A DNA stretch of 64,000 nucleotides. It comes from Nocardia puris (GTDB taxonomy: Bacteria > Actinomycetota > Actinomycetes > Mycobacteriales > Mycobacteriaceae). Below the pieces are notes generated by a model. The model made no database searches, was not told the origin of the DNA, and was given only the letters and a program-made list of their open reading frames with translations. A program made the position numbers and the translations under genes. The stretch covers positions 1 through 64,000 of the forward strand of contig NZ_QNRE01000021.1 of NCBI RefSeq assembly GCF_003315035.1, read 5' to 3'. Below, piece after piece: positions 18,324 to 27,634 of this stretch. Each line of letters begins with the position of its first letter. Positions within the stretch are counted from its first letter, which is position 1.

Positions 18324-19243
18324 GCGGGACCGACCACCCCGCGCCAGAGACCACGCTCACGCCCGACGGCCCGGATTCCGCCACGGCGCCCGGGGATTCC
18401 GCCACGCGGGAACAGTCGGAGGCCGGATTCCGGCTCAAGCTCAGCAATTTCGAGGGTCCGTTCGATCTGCTGCTCACCCTGATCAGCTCGCGCAAACTCG
18501 ACGTCACCGAGGTCGCGCTGCATCAGGTCACCGACGAGTTCATCGCCTACACCAAGGCGCTCACCGCGAGCATGAACGAACAGAGCGGGTTGCGCGCGGA
18601 CAAGATCCTGGACCAGACCACCGAATTCCTCGTCGTGGCCGCCACCTTGCTCGACCTGAAGGCCGCGCGGCTGCTGCCCTCCGGTGAGGTCACCGACCCC
18701 GACGATCTGGAACTGCTGGAGGCACGCGACCTGCTGTTCGCGCGGCTGTTGCAGTACCGGGCGTTCAAGCAGGTCGCCGAGCTGCTCGGTGAGCTCGAAG
18801 CCGTCGCGCTGCGGCGCTACCCGCGCGCGGTGTGTCTCGAGGAGCGTTTCGCGGGTCTGCTGCCGGAGGTGACGCTCGGCGTCGACGCGGCCGCGTTCGC
18901 CGAGATCGCCGCCGCCGCGTTCCGCCCGCGGCCCACCCCGACCGTCGGGCTGGACCACCTGCACGCGCACGCCATCTCCGTCGCCGAACAAGCGGCGCTG
19001 GTGCTGGAGCTGCTCAAGGCCAAGGGGCCCGGCGGCTGGACCACGTTCGCGGAGGTGGTCGCCGACTGCGAGGTGCCGGTGCAGATCGTCGCGCGCTTCT
19101 TGGCGCTGCTCGAGCTCTACCGCGGCAAGACCATCGAATTCGACCAGCCCGACCCGCTCGGGCCGCTCGCCATCAGCTGGATCGGCGACCCCGGGGACGG
19201 GACCGCCGCCCAGCCGGTGACCATCGAGGAGGACTACGGGTGA
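18320..19243 (+). CDS. scpA: Segregation and condensation protein A
   Basis: Protein of 307 aa, the kleisin subunit of SMC-ScpAB condensin. About 35 disordered residues precede the signature FRLKLSNFEGPFDLLLTLIS; the C-terminal winged helix (GWTTFAEVVADCEVPVQIVA) binds the SMC head. GTG at 18320 overlaps the parA stop (GTGA); the 3' end likewise overlaps scpB. Confidence 0.93.
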   Translation: MSGTDHPAPETTLTPDGPDSATAPGDSATREQSEAGFRLKLSNFEGPFDLLLTLISSRKLDVTEVALHQVTDEFIAYTKALTASMNEQSGLRADKILDQTTEFLVVAATLLDLKAARLLPSGEVTDPDDLELLEARDLLFARLLQYRAFKQVAELLGELEAVALRRYPRAVCLEERFAGLLPEVTLGVDAAAFAEIAAAAFRPRPTPTVGLDHLHAHAISVAEQAALVLELLKAKGPGGWTTFAEVVADCEVPVQIVARFLALLELYRGKTIEFDQPDPLGPLAISWIGDPGDGTAAQPVTIEEDYG

Positions 19244-20181
19244 CGGAACCACCGAACCCCACCGACGACAGCGACGACACCCGGGAGTCCGGTGCAGACC
19301 CGGGCGGAGCGTCCGCCGAGCTCGGCCACGTGTCCGCCGACTCGCCCGAGGACACCGGCGACTCGCCGGAAACGCGCGCGGAGTCGGGCGACCGGCCCGC
19401 GAACCCGACACCCGCCGAGGAGACCGCGACACCGGGCGACACGGACGATCCCGCGCCGGCGGACCCCGGGGCAGATCCGGACACCGCGAACGAGACACCC
19501 CCGCCCCCCGGCGTGTCGGTGGACACATCCGGCACCGCCGCGACCGAGCCGCCCGCCACCCTCGACGACGACGAGTTCCGCTCCGCGCTCGAGGCGATGT
19601 TGCTCGTGGTGGACGCTCCCGCCCCGGTAGAGCAGCTGGCGGCGGCGCTGGACGACACCACCGAGCGGGTGGCGGAGGTGCTGCGCACGCTGTCGGCCGA
19701 GCTCACCGCGCGCCGCAGCGGCATCGACCTGCGTTTCGTCGGCGACGGGTGGCGCTTCTATACTCGGACCGAGTACGCGCCCTATGTGGAGCGTGTGCTG
19801 CTCGACGGCGCCAGGACGAAACTGACCAGGGCGGCGTTGGAGACATTGGCGGTGGTGGCCTACCGCCAACCGGTGACCAGGACCAGGGTGAGCGCCGTCC
19901 GCGGCGTGAACGTCGACGGTGTGATGCGCACACTGCTCGCCCGCGGCCTGATCGCCGAGGCCGGGGTCGACCCGGAGACGAACGGCACGTTGTACCGCAC
20001 GACCGAACTGTTCCTGGAACGGATCGGGCTCGCGTCACTGTCCGATCTGCCACCGCTGGCGCCCCTGCTCCCGGGCGTCGACCTGATCGATGAGATCAAC
20101 GAGAGCCTGGAGACCGATCCCCGGTACACCAGGCTGAGGAAACCCGCCGAGTCCGACCTGGACCTCGGCTCCGAGGATTGA
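19240..20181 (+). CDS. scpB: Segregation and condensation protein B with acidic N-terminal extension
   Basis: Protein of 313 aa. Residues 1 to about 105 are an Asp/Glu/Pro/Thr-rich disordered extension not needed for the fold. The ScpB domain follows, with two winged helices: FRSALEAMLLVVDAPAPVEQ at its start and ETLAVVAYRQPVTRTRVSAV, the family signature. ScpB dimers bind the ScpA kleisin. GTG at 19240 overlaps the scpA stop, making translational coupling likely. Confidence 0.93.
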   Translation: MTEPPNPTDDSDDTRESGADPGGASAELGHVSADSPEDTGDSPETRAESGDRPANPTPAEETATPGDTDDPAPADPGADPDTANETPPPPGVSVDTSGTAATEPPATLDDDEFRSALEAMLLVVDAPAPVEQLAAALDDTTERVAEVLRTLSAELTARRSGIDLRFVGDGWRFYTRTEYAPYVERVLLDGARTKLTRAALETLAVVAYRQPVTRTRVSAVRGVNVDGVMRTLLARGLIAEAGVDPETNGTLYRTTELFLERIGLASLSDLPPLAPLLPGVDLIDEINESLETDPRYTRLRKPAESDLDLGSED

Positions 20182-20190
20182 CAAGGACAT

Positions 20191-21324
20191 ATGAATACGC
20201 CCGCTCGCCGAGATGGCACACCGGATCGTAGGAAACACGGCGCACCCCACACCAGGGGCGTCGCCCACCGCACCGCGGGAGTCCGCGGCGGCCGCGGCGC
20301 CCAGCGTGGCGGCCAAGCCCGCGGCGCCTGGGAGGACGAACCCCGGCGCGGCCAGGGTGGCGCCACCCGCCGTGACCAGCCCCGCCGCGGTGACCAGCCC
20401 GAACGCGGCAGGCCCGCCCGGGTCCAGCCGTCGCGCGGCACGACCCCGGCGCCCACCGCCCGCAAGGCGAAGAACCCCCGTCCGCAGCGCCAGACGCCCG
20501 TCACGCCCGTACTGAGCAACGCCAAACCGGCGCGCCGCCAGCACGTGGAGCCGGTCACGACCGACGGCCCCAAGAAGCTCCCCTGGGGCGAGGGCGAGCG
20601 GTTGCAGAAGGTGCTGGCCAAGGCCGGTGTGGCCTCGCGCCGCGCCGCCGAGGAACTGATCGCGCAGGGCCGCGTGGAGGTCGACGGGTCGATCGTGCGC
20701 GAACAGGGCCTGCGCATCGACCCCGCGACCGCCGTGGTGCGCGTGGACGGCACCCGCGTCGTGGTGCGCGAGGAACTGGTGCACGTGGCGCTGAACAAGC
20801 CGAAGGGCTGGCAGTCCACCATGTCCGACGATCTGGGCCGCCCCTGCGTCGGCGATATCGTCGCCGAGCGGATCGCCGCCGGTCAGCGCCTGTTCCACGT
20901 GGGGCGTCTGGACGCCGACACCGAGGGCCTGCTGCTGCTCACCAACGACGGCGACCTCGCGCACCGGCTCATGCACCCCTCCTTCGAGGTGTCCAAGACC
21001 TACCTCGCCACCGTCAACGGCGAGGTCAACAACAAGTTCATCGGCAAGCAGCTGCGCGACGGCGTGGAGCTCGACGACGGTCCGGCGAAGGTGGACCGCT
21101 TCCAGGTGCTCGACCTGGGCGAGGGCCGCTCGCTGGTGAAGATCGTGCTGCACGAGGGCCGCAAGCACATCGTGCGCAGGCTGCTGGCCGAGGTCGGCCA
21201 CCCGGTGATCCGGCTGGTGCGCACCCATATCGGCCCGGTGGCCCTGGGCGATCAGCGGCCCGGCACGCTGCGCGTGCTCGGCCGCGACGAAATCGGCAAA
21301 CTCTACGAGGCGGTGTCGTTGTGA
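20191..21324 (+). CDS. RluB-type rRNA pseudouridine synthase with Arg/Gly-rich N terminus
   Basis: Protein of 377 aa. Residues 1 to about 125 are Arg/Gly/Gln/Pro-rich and disordered (RGGRGAQRGGQARG). An S4 domain (about 136-185, LQKVLAKAGVASRRAAEELI) and the RsuA/RluB catalytic domain follow, with GRLDADTEGLLLLTNDG holding catalytic Asp241. RluB acts on 23S rRNA helix 89 in E. coli; the exact site here is inference. ATG at 20191 has AAGGACAT upstream. The extension recalls the RGG-like repeats of the gene at 258. Confidence 0.92.
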   Translation: MNTPARRDGTPDRRKHGAPHTRGVAHRTAGVRGGRGAQRGGQARGAWEDEPRRGQGGATRRDQPRRGDQPERGRPARVQPSRGTTPAPTARKAKNPRPQRQTPVTPVLSNAKPARRQHVEPVTTDGPKKLPWGEGERLQKVLAKAGVASRRAAEELIAQGRVEVDGSIVREQGLRIDPATAVVRVDGTRVVVREELVHVALNKPKGWQSTMSDDLGRPCVGDIVAERIAAGQRLFHVGRLDADTEGLLLLTNDGDLAHRLMHPSFEVSKTYLATVNGEVNNKFIGKQLRDGVELDDGPAKVDRFQVLDLGEGRSLVKIVLHEGRKHIVRRLLAEVGHPVIRLVRTHIGPVALGDQRPGTLRVLGRDEIGKLYEAVSL

Positions 21325-22061
21325 ACGGTGTGGAGATTCCGGTCGAGGTGCCCGCGGCGCTGTCGGGCGACGGGCCGCTGGTCGTCGCCATGGACGGGCC
21401 GTCGGGCACCGGCAAGTCCAGTGTCTCGCGCCGCCTGGCGACGCGCCTGGGCGCGCGCTACCTCGACACCGGCGCCATGTACCGGGTCGCGACCCTGCGC
21501 GTGCTGCGCGCGGGCGTGGACCTGACCGATCCCGAGGCGATCTCGGCCGCCGTGCGTGAGCTGCCGCTGACCATCGGCACCGATCCCGGGCGCGAGGTCA
21601 TCGAACTCGACGGGGAGGACGTGTCCGCCGAGATCCGCGGCGACGCCGTCACCAAGGCCGTGTCGGCCGTGTCGGCGGTGGCCGAGGTCCGCGAACTGCT
21701 CGTGGCGCGCCAGCGGGAGCTGACCGCCTCGGCCGGCCGGATCGTGGTGGAGGGCCGCGACATCGGCACCGTGGTGCTGCCGACCGCCGACGCCAAGATC
21801 TACCTGACCGCCTCGGCGCAGGCGCGCGCCCAGCGGCGCAATCAGCAGAACATCTCCGAAGGCCGCGGTGACGACTACGCGGCCGTGCTCGCCGACGTCC
21901 AGCGCCGCGACACCCTCGATTCCACCCGCGCGGTCTCGCCGCTGCGTCCCGCCGCGGACGCGGTGCTGGTCGACACCAGCGAGCTGGGCATGGACGAGGT
22001 CATCGACGAGCTGTACCGCGTTGTCGCGCAGCAGATCTCGACGACGGGAAGGGTCAAGTGA
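21321..22061 (+). CDS. cmk: Cytidylate kinase
   Basis: Protein of 246 aa, converting CMP/dCMP to the diphosphate. The P-loop is GPSGTGKSS (26-34), followed by RYLDTGAMYRVATLRVL, the CMP-specific insert, VVEGRDIGTVVLP and RRDTLDSTRAVSPL. The GTG start overlaps the pseudouridine synthase stop, and its stop overlaps der. The rluB-cmk-der order matches mycobacteria. Confidence 0.96.
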   Translation: MNGVEIPVEVPAALSGDGPLVVAMDGPSGTGKSSVSRRLATRLGARYLDTGAMYRVATLRVLRAGVDLTDPEAISAAVRELPLTIGTDPGREVIELDGEDVSAEIRGDAVTKAVSAVSAVAEVRELLVARQRELTASAGRIVVEGRDIGTVVLPTADAKIYLTASAQARAQRRNQQNISEGRGDDYAAVLADVQRRDTLDSTRAVSPLRPAADAVLVDTSELGMDEVIDELYRVVAQQISTTGRVK

Positions 22062-23473
22062 GCGAGGACGTACTCGCCGGCGACGGCGTGTGGAGCGACG
22101 AATCCGACTGGGAGATCGTCGATTTCGAGGGTGAGCACGAGGGTGAGGAAGTGCTCGCCATGCCGACGCTCGCCGTGGTCGGCCGCCCGAACGTGGGCAA
22201 GTCCACGCTGGTGAACCGCATCCTGGGCCGTCGGGAAGCCGTGGTGGAGGACATCCCCGGCGTCACCCGCGACCGGGTCTCCTACGAGGCGAACTGGTCC
22301 GGACGCCGATTCCTGGTGCAGGACACCGGCGGCTGGGAGCCCGACGCCAAGGGATTGCAGCAGCACGTCGCGCGCCAGGCCGAGCTGGCCATGCGCACCG
22401 CCGACGCGATCCTGCTGGTGGTGGACGCGACGGTCGGCGCCACCGCGACCGACGAGGCGGCGGTGAAGTTGTTGCGCCGCTCCAAGATTCCGGTGATCCT
22501 GGTCGCCAACAAGGTCGACGATCCGCGCGTGGAGTCCGAGGCGGCGACGCTGTGGTCGCTGGGCCTGGGCGAGCCGCGCATGGTGAGCGCCGCGCACGGC
22601 CGCGGCACCGGTGATCTGCTCGACGACGTGCTCGCGGCGCTGCCGGAGACCCCGCGCATGGACACCGGCGGCGCCGGACCGCGCCGCGTCGCGCTGGTCG
22701 GCAAGCCGAACGTCGGCAAATCCAGTCTGCTCAACAAGCTTTCGGGCGACGAGCGGTCGGTCGTGCACGATGTCGCGGGCACCACAGTGGATCCGGTGGA
22801 CTCGCTCGTGGAGCTCGGCGGCAAGGTGTGGAAGTTCGTGGACACCGCGGGCCTGCGCCGCAAGGTGTCCAACGCCAGCGGCACCGAGTTCTATGCCTCG
22901 CTGCGCACGAAATCGGCGCTGGAGGCGTCGGAGGTGGCGATCATGCTGATCGACGCCTCCCAGCCGATCACCGAACAGGATCTGCGCGTCATCAGCCTGG
23001 TGGCCGATTCCGGTCGCGCGCTGGTGCTGGCGTTCAACAAATGGGACCTGGTCGACGAGGATCGCCGGTACCAGTTGGAGAAGGAGGTCGACCGGGATCT
23101 GGTGCGGGTGCCGTGGGCGCAGCGGGTGAACATCTCCGCCCACACCGGGCGCGCCGTGCAGAAGCTGGTGCCCGCCATGGAGACCGCGCTCGAGTCGTGG
23201 GACAAGCGCATCCCCACGGGCCGGCTGAACAACTGGCTCAAGGAGGTCATCGCCGCCACCCCGCCCCCGATGCGCGGCGGCCGCCTGCCCCGGGTCCTGT
23301 TCGCCACTCAGGCCTCCACCCGCCCCCCGACGTTCGTCCTTTTCACGACGGGCTTCCTCGAGGCGGGCTACCGCCGCTTCCTCGAACGCCGCCTCCGCGA
23401 GGAGTTCGGCTTCGACGGATCGCCGGTGCGCATCTCCGTGCGCGTGCGCGAGAAGCGGGATCGCAAGAAGTAG
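22058..23473 (+). CDS. der: Ribosome-biogenesis GTPase Der (EngA)
   Basis: Protein of 471 aa with tandem GTPase domains. G1 motifs are GRPNVGKST (42-50) and GKPNVGKSS near residue 219; G4 motifs are NKVD and NKWD; DTGG and DTAG supply G3. A KH-like domain closes the protein. Der acts in 50S subunit assembly. A 30-residue acidic leader precedes the first domain. The GTG start overlaps cmk; the run ends at the following terminator. Confidence 0.96.
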   Translation: MSEDVLAGDGVWSDESDWEIVDFEGEHEGEEVLAMPTLAVVGRPNVGKSTLVNRILGRREAVVEDIPGVTRDRVSYEANWSGRRFLVQDTGGWEPDAKGLQQHVARQAELAMRTADAILLVVDATVGATATDEAAVKLLRRSKIPVILVANKVDDPRVESEAATLWSLGLGEPRMVSAAHGRGTGDLLDDVLAALPETPRMDTGGAGPRRVALVGKPNVGKSSLLNKLSGDERSVVHDVAGTTVDPVDSLVELGGKVWKFVDTAGLRRKVSNASGTEFYASLRTKSALEASEVAIMLIDASQPITEQDLRVISLVADSGRALVLAFNKWDLVDEDRRYQLEKEVDRDLVRVPWAQRVNISAHTGRAVQKLVPAMETALESWDKRIPTGRLNNWLKEVIAATPPPMRGGRLPRVLFATQASTRPPTFVLFTTGFLEAGYRRFLERRLREEFGFDGSPVRISVRVREKRDRKK

Positions 23474-23486
23474 AACGGGATCGGTG

Positions 23487-23518
23487 CGGGCCGGATCGGA
23501 GTAGACCGATCCGGCCCG
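23487..23518 (+). terminator. Terminator after der
   Basis: Perfect 13-bp arms CGGGCCGGATCGG (23487-23499) and CCGATCCGGCCCG (23506-23518) enclose a 6-base loop and are followed by TTCTCGTTC, 13 bases after the der stop. Confidence 0.9.
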
Positions 23519-23670
23519 TTCTCGTTCATCGAAGCAAGGCGTCGCGGTCGGCGGCCCGATCGGAGAGGTCGATCGCCGGGGCGGTCCGGGGTCGCGCAAC
23601 GACCTGCGGGGTGCGTCCCGGGGCGTCGAGCGGTGTTGATGCCGCACCCAGCCGGTTGCGCCGGGCCCGT

Positions 23671-24540
23671 TCAGAGGTCGCGGACCAGCGCTTCGCGCAG
23701 TCGCGCGTAACCGGGGCCCAGGCGGCGGATTTCGCGCGCCAGGGTCGCGTCGTCGCCTCGCGCCAGGGGATGCTGGAGACCGCCCACGATGCGGGCCTGA
23801 GCCAGCGCGACAGCGGCGGCGCGCTCGAGTCCGAGGCGGGCCAGGCTGGTCGACGCGTCCGCGAGGCGGCGCGCGCCGACACGAATGCCGAACGCCCCCA
23901 AGAGGTCTCGGGCGTCCTCGGACAAGCCGGATTCGACCAGCTCGGCGATGTGGTCCGCCGAATCCGCCGACGTGGCCAGGTGGTCCACCGCGCGCGGCAG
24001 CGTGTCGGTCAGCGCGGCGTCGATCGGCACGTCGCGGACGCGCTCGAACGCGGTGCGCAGGACGAAAGGGGCGGGGAGTAGGCGATGTCGTCGGCGCGCC
24101 ACGCCGTCAGGAAATCCTCGGCCGGGATCGTGGCGAACGGGTGCCCCTGCGGGTCGTGGAGCAGGACCGTGCGCGGCCCGGCTTCGAGCACCACGACGTA
24201 GTGGTCCGCGCCGATCGGTGCGGGGCGACCGGGCCGGTAGGTCAGCAGGCTCATGTCGACCGGGCCCACAGCGCGGGGCCGTGCGCGGTGGCATCCCGCA
24301 ATCGCGCCAGCGCGTCCTCGGCGGTGCCGCCTTCGGTGCGCGCGCGACGCCGCCCGAGCGAGGCGACCGCGGTGTGCCGATCTCCGGAAGTCAGCCGACC
24401 GGATCGAAGGACGGCTGCGCTTTCGATCTGCGCGCCGAACGACGAACCGGTCAGCGTCTCCAACACCCCGACCGGGGGCGGTGTCGCCGACCACCCTCGC
24501 GAGCGAGTTGCTGTAGCGGTGTGTGTCCGTGGTGTCCTCG
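23671..24540 (-). pseudogene. Frame-broken cysteine-peptidase-like (BtrH/C39-like) gene
   Basis: One protein can be read only by joining frames on the minus strand. Segment order: HRYSNSLARVVGDTAPGR (upstream of about 24470), VLETLTGSSFGAQ to TAHGPAL (24466 to about 24270), GPVDMSLLTYRPG to DDIAYSPP (about 24268-24078), then FVLRTAFERV to ALVRDL, stop at 23671. Two single-base losses (near 24268 and in a G-rich run at 24068-24076) and one extra base (near 24467) explain the shifts. GADHYVVVLEAG and LLHDPQGHPF resemble the His/Asp part of papain-like folds. The expected N-terminal Cys (CYSNSL) is Arg, and no start codon was found. Sequencing errors in homopolymers are the alternative. Family assignment is tentative. 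Confidence 0.6.
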
Positions 24541-24619
24541 CCGCTGTGACGTTTCTCTACTACAGGGGGTCGTTGTGAGGCGTAGCATAAAGCCGACGAC
24601 GACGTCAGGGAGGGTGATC

Positions 24620-25171
24620 ATGCGGGCTGTGAAGCGGATTCGGACCTACGGCAAGGCGCTGCGGCGGGCGCGGAAGAATCGATCGGACTTGTTCGGGTGG
24701 CTGGGGCGCAGGCCGCTGGTGCTCGCGAGCACCGTGACGCACGAGACCGCGCTGCTGTTCTCCAACCGGCTCGAGCCGAATCTCAAGGAACTGGCCGAAC
24801 TCAAGGTCGCGGGCATGGTGAGCTGCGAATTCTGCCTCGATATCGGCTCGGCGCTGGCCCTCTACGGCGGGCTCACCGAGCGTCAGCTCGCCGATCTGCC
24901 CCGCTACCGCACCAGCGACGCCTACAGCGAGGTCGAGAAGGCCGTGCTCGCGTTCGCGGAGGCCGCCACCGCCACCCCCGCGGTCGGCGAGGATCTCGCC
25001 GAGCGACGCGAAGAGCTGCTGAAATATCTGACCAAGACCCAGGTCGCCGAACTGGCCGCCACGATCGCGTGGGAGAACCAGCGCGCCCGGCTCAACCAGG
25101 CGCTCGGCGTGCGCCCCACCGGCATCGCCGACGGCCTGGCGTGCGCGCTCCCGGAGCCGCGTCCGGCCTGA
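24620..25171 (+). CDS. AhpD/carboxymuconolactone decarboxylase-family protein
   Basis: Protein of 183 aa. The redox CxxC is in SCEFCLDIGSALA with a helical CMD-type context (ETALLFSNRLEPNLKELAEL before it). Such proteins act as alkylhydroperoxidases or related reductases. ATG at 24620 has AGGGAGG seven bases upstream; GTG at 24614 is too close to that site. It stands alone, divergent from the pseudogene. Confidence 0.85.
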   Translation: MRAVKRIRTYGKALRRARKNRSDLFGWLGRRPLVLASTVTHETALLFSNRLEPNLKELAELKVAGMVSCEFCLDIGSALALYGGLTERQLADLPRYRTSDAYSEVEKAVLAFAEAATATPAVGEDLAERREELLKYLTKTQVAELAATIAWENQRARLNQALGVRPTGIADGLACALPEPRPA

Positions 25172-25199
25172 TCGGCCGCGGGCTGGCATGATCGCCGTC

Positions 25200-25958
25200 A
25201 TGGTGATTCCCAGCGCCTTGCCGGAAGGCCCGCTCGAAGGCACCCCGTTCCGCACCGGATGGCCGGTGCGGATGGCCGACACCGACCGGGAGCGTCGGCT
25301 GCGCCTCGACGCGGTGGCCCGCTACCTCCAGGACATCGGCTTCGACCATCTCGACGCTGTGCCCGACGGCGAGAACCACCGCGGCTGGGTGGTGCGCCGC
25401 ACCGTGATCGACGTGCTCAAGCCGGTGGTGTGGGGCGAACGCGTCGAACTGGAGCGCTGGTGCTCGGCGCTCTCCTCGCGCTGGTGCAACATGCGCGTGC
25501 GGATCAGCGGCAGCGCCGGCGGTCTCATCGAAACCGAGGGCTTCCTCATCCATTTCGGCATGGAGAGCGGAGCGCCCGCCCGCATGAGCGACGCCTTCAT
25601 GGCGCCGATGCTGGCCGCCACCACCGAACACCGCCTCCGCTGGAAGGCCGCCCTACCCGCCGCGCCGCCGGCCGAGGACGCGCCGGGCGTCGAGGAGCTG
25701 ACCTTCCCGCTGCGCGTGGCCGACATCGACATCCTGGATCACGTCAATAACGCCGTCTACCTCGGCGCCCTGGAGGAACTCCTGGCCCGGCACCCCGACC
25801 TGCTCGCGGCCTCGCACCGCGTCGTCGTCGAATACGCCAAGCCGTTGCGGCCCGGCGACGACGTGCGCCTCCGCGCGCGGCGCGAGGGGTCCACGCTCGA
25901 CGCGTGGCTCACCGTGGACGGCGAACCGCGCGCCGTCGCCCGCGTCGAACCCCGCTGA
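25200..25958 (+). CDS. Acyl-ACP thioesterase-family protein
   Basis: Protein of 252 aa from ATG 25200, or 256 aa from ATG 25188. Two hot-dog domains are visible: FRTGWPVRMADTDRERRLRL with YLQDIGFDHL in the first, and FPLRVADIDILDHVNNAVYL in the second, as in bacterial acyl-ACP thioesterases that release fatty acids from carrier protein. CATGAT seven bases before 25200 may be a -10 element for a leaderless start. It is convergent with the next gene, 2 bases apart. Confidence 0.85.
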   Translation: MVIPSALPEGPLEGTPFRTGWPVRMADTDRERRLRLDAVARYLQDIGFDHLDAVPDGENHRGWVVRRTVIDVLKPVVWGERVELERWCSALSSRWCNMRVRISGSAGGLIETEGFLIHFGMESGAPARMSDAFMAPMLAATTEHRLRWKAALPAAPPAEDAPGVEELTFPLRVADIDILDHVNNAVYLGALEELLARHPDLLAASHRVVVEYAKPLRPGDDVRLRARREGSTLDAWLTVDGEPRAVARVEPR

Positions 25959-25960
25959 GT

Positions 25961-27529
25961 TCACAGGTTGTAGCGCACCACCGGACTCCACAGAATCCAG
26001 CTGTCGATCCCCGCCGCCGCGGTCGCGTCGATCTGGGCGCGCACCTCGGCGGGACCGTAGTGCACACCGAGGCTGAAATCTTGTAGCCACGGAACGACTT
26101 TCGCGCCCGTGCCCTCGGTCTTCGCCCGGAAGTCCCGTAGGGAATGCAGCACGATGTCATACGGCTGGGCGTTGGGGGAGGCCACGCCGTACTCGCCCGG
26201 ATTCCAGTGCGACGGATAGATCATCGGCGCGACATAGTCCAGGTGCGCCGCCATCGCCGGGATGTCCTGGGCGATCTCGTGCGGGCGGGTGACGGCGATG
26301 CCGTAGACGGCCGCGCTGAGGAACGCGCCCGCGTCGTTCACCGGTGTGCGGCTCTCGCGCAGGAAATCCACGATCGCCGCCGACGGTTCGGTGGTGAGTC
26401 CGGGAAACGCCATGGACGACAGGCGGCCGTCGGGCCTGCGGATATAGTCGTACATGATCTCGTCGAACCCGAGCGTGGCCGCCTCCACCGCGAGATCGAC
26501 GTTGTAGCCACGCACTTCGGGCCGAGCCATGTTGGTGAACGCGATCGGCCCGTACCCGCTGGAATACGGTTGCCCGGAAGGGTTCTGGACCACCCAGTCC
26601 TGGCGCCCGGTGCGCCACGCCCATTCGGCCAGCGTCGGATCGCGGAACACCACGATCCGGCCGATCACCCGCAGCCCCATGTCGTGGAGCACCCGCAGCG
26701 CCGCGCGGGCGTCGTAAATGCCCTCGGCGGCACCGGATTCGCGCGCCAGCGGCACCTGGGAGTCGTAGCCGACCACGCCGTCCTCGTCCTTGATGTCGAG
26801 CTGGACGGTGTCGATCTTCCCGGCGCGGGCCAGTTCGAGCACGCTCTCGCGCAGACCCTCGTGCGACCAGGCGTGCGCGGTCACGTGCACGGCCCTGATC
26901 CGCGGTACCTCGACCAGTCCGCGCAGGGGCAGCCGGGTGGTGTTGCCCGCCGCATCCACCGCGACGAGTTCCGTCCCGCTCGGTGCGCGCGACAGCGCGA
27001 TCTCGAACGCGCCGTCCGGGCCGGGCTCGACTGTCACGCCGCCGATCGAAACACGCTGCGCGCCAAGGGCGGAACCCCGCACCGTCACCGGTTCCCGGTA
27101 CGAGCGCACCGGTGCCTGCTGGGCCAGTTCGACCGTCGGCGGCGTGGTGTCCACCGTGAACGAGACCCGCGCGGACGGTCCACCGCCGAAGAGGCCGCCG
27201 GGGATCTCGGCGGCGAGTTCGTGTGCGCCATCGGACAGTTCGCCGGGCCGGACCACGATCCCGTCGCCGTCCACCGTGCCCGAGACGGGCGTGCCGTCCA
27301 GCGTCAACCGCACGTCGGCCGGATCGTGCCCGCCCGCGTCGACGCGCACGGCCATGTCCGCGAGCGCGGCGGCGCCGACGTCGCCGGCGGGCAGCCCGGT
27401 CACGGCGAGACGTTCGGAGGGGCGCGCCGCGATGATCACGGACACGACGAGAATCGAGAGAACCACGGTCATCGCGATCGCCGCGATGCGCCGCCGGGTA
27501 TCCGGCACCCGTTTGAGCAACGCCCACAC
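25961..27529 (-). CDS. Membrane-anchored putative glycoside hydrolase (DUF4015)
   Basis: Protein of 522 aa. One N-terminal transmembrane helix (about 16-36) anchors it outside. Residues about 45-215 form beta-sandwich Ig-like modules. The C-terminal TIM-barrel-like DUF4015 domain runs from RIRAVHVTAHAWSHEGL, through IDTVQLDIKDEDG and GFDEIMYDYIRRPDG, to the end. The D/E residues in QLDIKDEDG and MYDYIRRPD are candidate catalytic acids. Substrate unknown. GTG at 27529 is the probable start; a TTG precedes it. Confidence 0.8.
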   Translation of the reverse strand: MWALLKRVPDTRRRIAAIAMTVVLSILVVSVIIAARPSERLAVTGLPAGDVGAAALADMAVRVDAGGHDPADVRLTLDGTPVSGTVDGDGIVVRPGELSDGAHELAAEIPGGLFGGGPSARVSFTVDTTPPTVELAQQAPVRSYREPVTVRGSALGAQRVSIGGVTVEPGPDGAFEIALSRAPSGTELVAVDAAGNTTRLPLRGLVEVPRIRAVHVTAHAWSHEGLRESVLELARAGKIDTVQLDIKDEDGVVGYDSQVPLARESGAAEGIYDARAALRVLHDMGLRVIGRIVVFRDPTLAEWAWRTGRQDWVVQNPSGQPYSSGYGPIAFTNMARPEVRGYNVDLAVEAATLGFDEIMYDYIRRPDGRLSSMAFPGLTTEPSAAIVDFLRESRTPVNDAGAFLSAAVYGIAVTRPHEIAQDIPAMAAHLDYVAPMIYPSHWNPGEYGVASPNAQPYDIVLHSLRDFRAKTEGTGAKVVPWLQDFSLGVHYGPAEVRAQIDATAAAGIDSWILWSPVVRYNL

Positions 27530-27622
27530 CAACTTTCGTGTCGAGTGCCCCTACTATTCACAAAACTCGGTGCGGAGACGGGCTTTTGCGGGCATATGTC
27601 TCCGAATCGAATCCCTGGCGCG

Positions 27623-27628
27623 TACCGT
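27623..27628 (+). promoter_or_regulatory. -10 element of a leaderless promoter
   Basis: TACCGT ends 6 bases before the ATG at 27635, and no ribosome binding site is visible, so transcription probably begins at the start codon. Confidence 0.5.
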
Positions 27629-27634
27629 GAGCCG

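Noticed and set aside
26144..27634. Upstream extension of the deacetylase frame to 831 codons
   Set aside because: The extension is antisense to the DUF4015 hydrolase; the signal peptide and lipobox begin only after ATG 27635.
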